A stretch of DNA of 64,000 bases from Microbulbifer aggregans. Lineage in GTDB: Bacteria > Pseudomonadota > Gammaproteobacteria > Pseudomonadales > Cellvibrionaceae. Below the pieces are notes generated by a model. The model ran no database searches, was not told the DNA's origin, and was given only the letters and a program-made list of their open reading frames with translations. Position numbers and translations under genes: made by a program. Of this stretch, positions 63,416 to 64,000 are shown piece by piece; position 1 is the first letter of the stretch; every line of letters starts with the position of its first letter. The stretch is taken from positions 744,001-808,000 of the forward strand of contig NZ_JAIVKK010000001.1 in NCBI RefSeq assembly GCF_020524005.1, read 5' to 3'.

Positions 63416-64000
63416 TTGCCTCACCTGAATTCACTCTACAAACGCGTCCTGATCCTTGGCGGATATGGCACATTCGGCGCGCGCATCGCCGAACTTCTCG
63501 CCAACGAACCCAATATCCAGCTGGTCATCGCTGGCCGCGACCGCTTTAAGGCCGACCTGCTCGCAAGCCAACTGCGCGAGCGCTTCCCCGAGGCACATTT
63601 TGAAGGGTTACGACTGGACCACGAGGCAGTCAATTTCGCGGGCCAGCTAGCCGCACTCAACCTTGACCTGCTAATCCACTGCGCCGGCCCCTTCCAGGGT
63701 CAGGATTACCATATCGCCGAGGCCTGCATTAATAGCTGCACCGCCTACATCGATATTGCCGATGCCGGCGACTTTGTGTGCAACATCGAAGGGCTGGACA
63801 GCAACGCACGCGCAGCCGGCACCGTTGCCATCAGCGGCGCCAGCAGCCTCCCGGCACTCAGTTCCGCCGCCATCAAACGGCTCGCAGCCCCATTCCACAC
63901 CGTGGAAAGCATCGAAATCGATATAGCACCCGCACACCAGATCAGCCGGGGCCTCGCGACAGTCCGCTCGGGCTTTGAATCTCTGGGAAAAGAATTCGTC
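63416..64000 (+). CDS. Saccharopine dehydrogenase-like protein, N-terminal part (runs off the window)
   Basis: A frame open from a TTG at 63416 (GGAG seven bases upstream) to the window end, 195 codons without a stop. VLILGGYGTFGARIAELL (about 11-28) is the NAD(P)-binding Rossmann motif, LLIHCAGPFQGQDYHIAEAC near 91-110 and YIDIADAG match saccharopine-dehydrogenase NADP-binding-domain proteins, a family that includes trans-acting enoyl reductases. True lysine-pathway function is not implied. The C-terminal part is missing. Confidence 0.82.
   Translation, partial: MPHLNSLYKRVLILGGYGTFGARIAELLANEPNIQLVIAGRDRFKADLLASQLRERFPEAHFEGLRLDHEAVNFAGQLAALNLDLLIHCAGPFQGQDYHIAEACINSCTAYIDIADAGDFVCNIEGLDSNARAAGTVAISGASSLPALSSAAIKRLAAPFHTVESIEIDIAPAHQISRGLATVRSGFESLGKEFV

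Overview
The window looks like chromosomal DNA of a marine gammaproteobacterium, most like the Cellvibrionales/Microbulbifer group. That placement is inferred from gene content and protein flavour (large NAD-dependent glutamate dehydrogenase, fused RlmKL, RMF, MksBEF condensin, GlnS, CysS, LpxH) and not from any database comparison. It holds a conserved housekeeping backbone with one large accessory polysaccharide locus and several smaller accessory modules.

Layout. 1-4.1 kb: a phospho-signalling module with a divergent FHA-domain protein (cut by the window edge), a PP2C phosphatase and a membrane Ser/Thr kinase fused to PEGA and formylglycine-generating-enzyme-like domains. 4.2-13.2 kb: rlmKL, rmf, pyrD and gdhB. 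13.5-20.7 kb: a six-gene MoxR-DUF58-DUF4381-VWA-VWA/TPR-BatD operon (Bacteroides aerotolerance type). 20.7-38.9 kb: a surface-polysaccharide locus with an ABC-2 exporter pair, several GT4 glycosyltransferases, KpsC/KpsS-like capsule proteins, a methyltransferase-GT4 fusion, a KpsC-GT2-sulfotransferase triple fusion and three further sulfotransferase-like genes, one of them frameshifted. 39.3-46.7 kb: nadK, a PLP deaminase-like gene, an Xre/RES toxin-antitoxin pair, tRNA-Val and tRNA-Asp, a large DUF6351-like protein and cysC. 46.8-51.9 kb: tRNA-Pro, tRNA-Arg and tRNA-His, folD, rsuA, rsmC, a spermidine-synthase-like protein and msrC. 52-58.7 kb: a small coiled-coil protein, mksB-mksE-mksF and a DUF3012 lipoprotein. 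58.7-64 kb: cysS, glnS, ppiB, lpxH and the start of a saccharopine-dehydrogenase-like gene that leaves the window.

How the parts fit. The polysaccharide locus encodes sulfotransferase-like domains in four places, and cysC (APS kinase, the last step of PAPS synthesis) lies about 7 kb away. The simplest reading is a sulfated, ABC-exported capsule-like polysaccharide, which would be unusual for a bacterium. The locus is richer in A+T than its flanks, and a hexanucleotide tandem repeat sits just upstream of its long minus-strand operon. The sulfation model, the membership of the ABC pair in this pathway and any phase variation are inferences from domain content and order.
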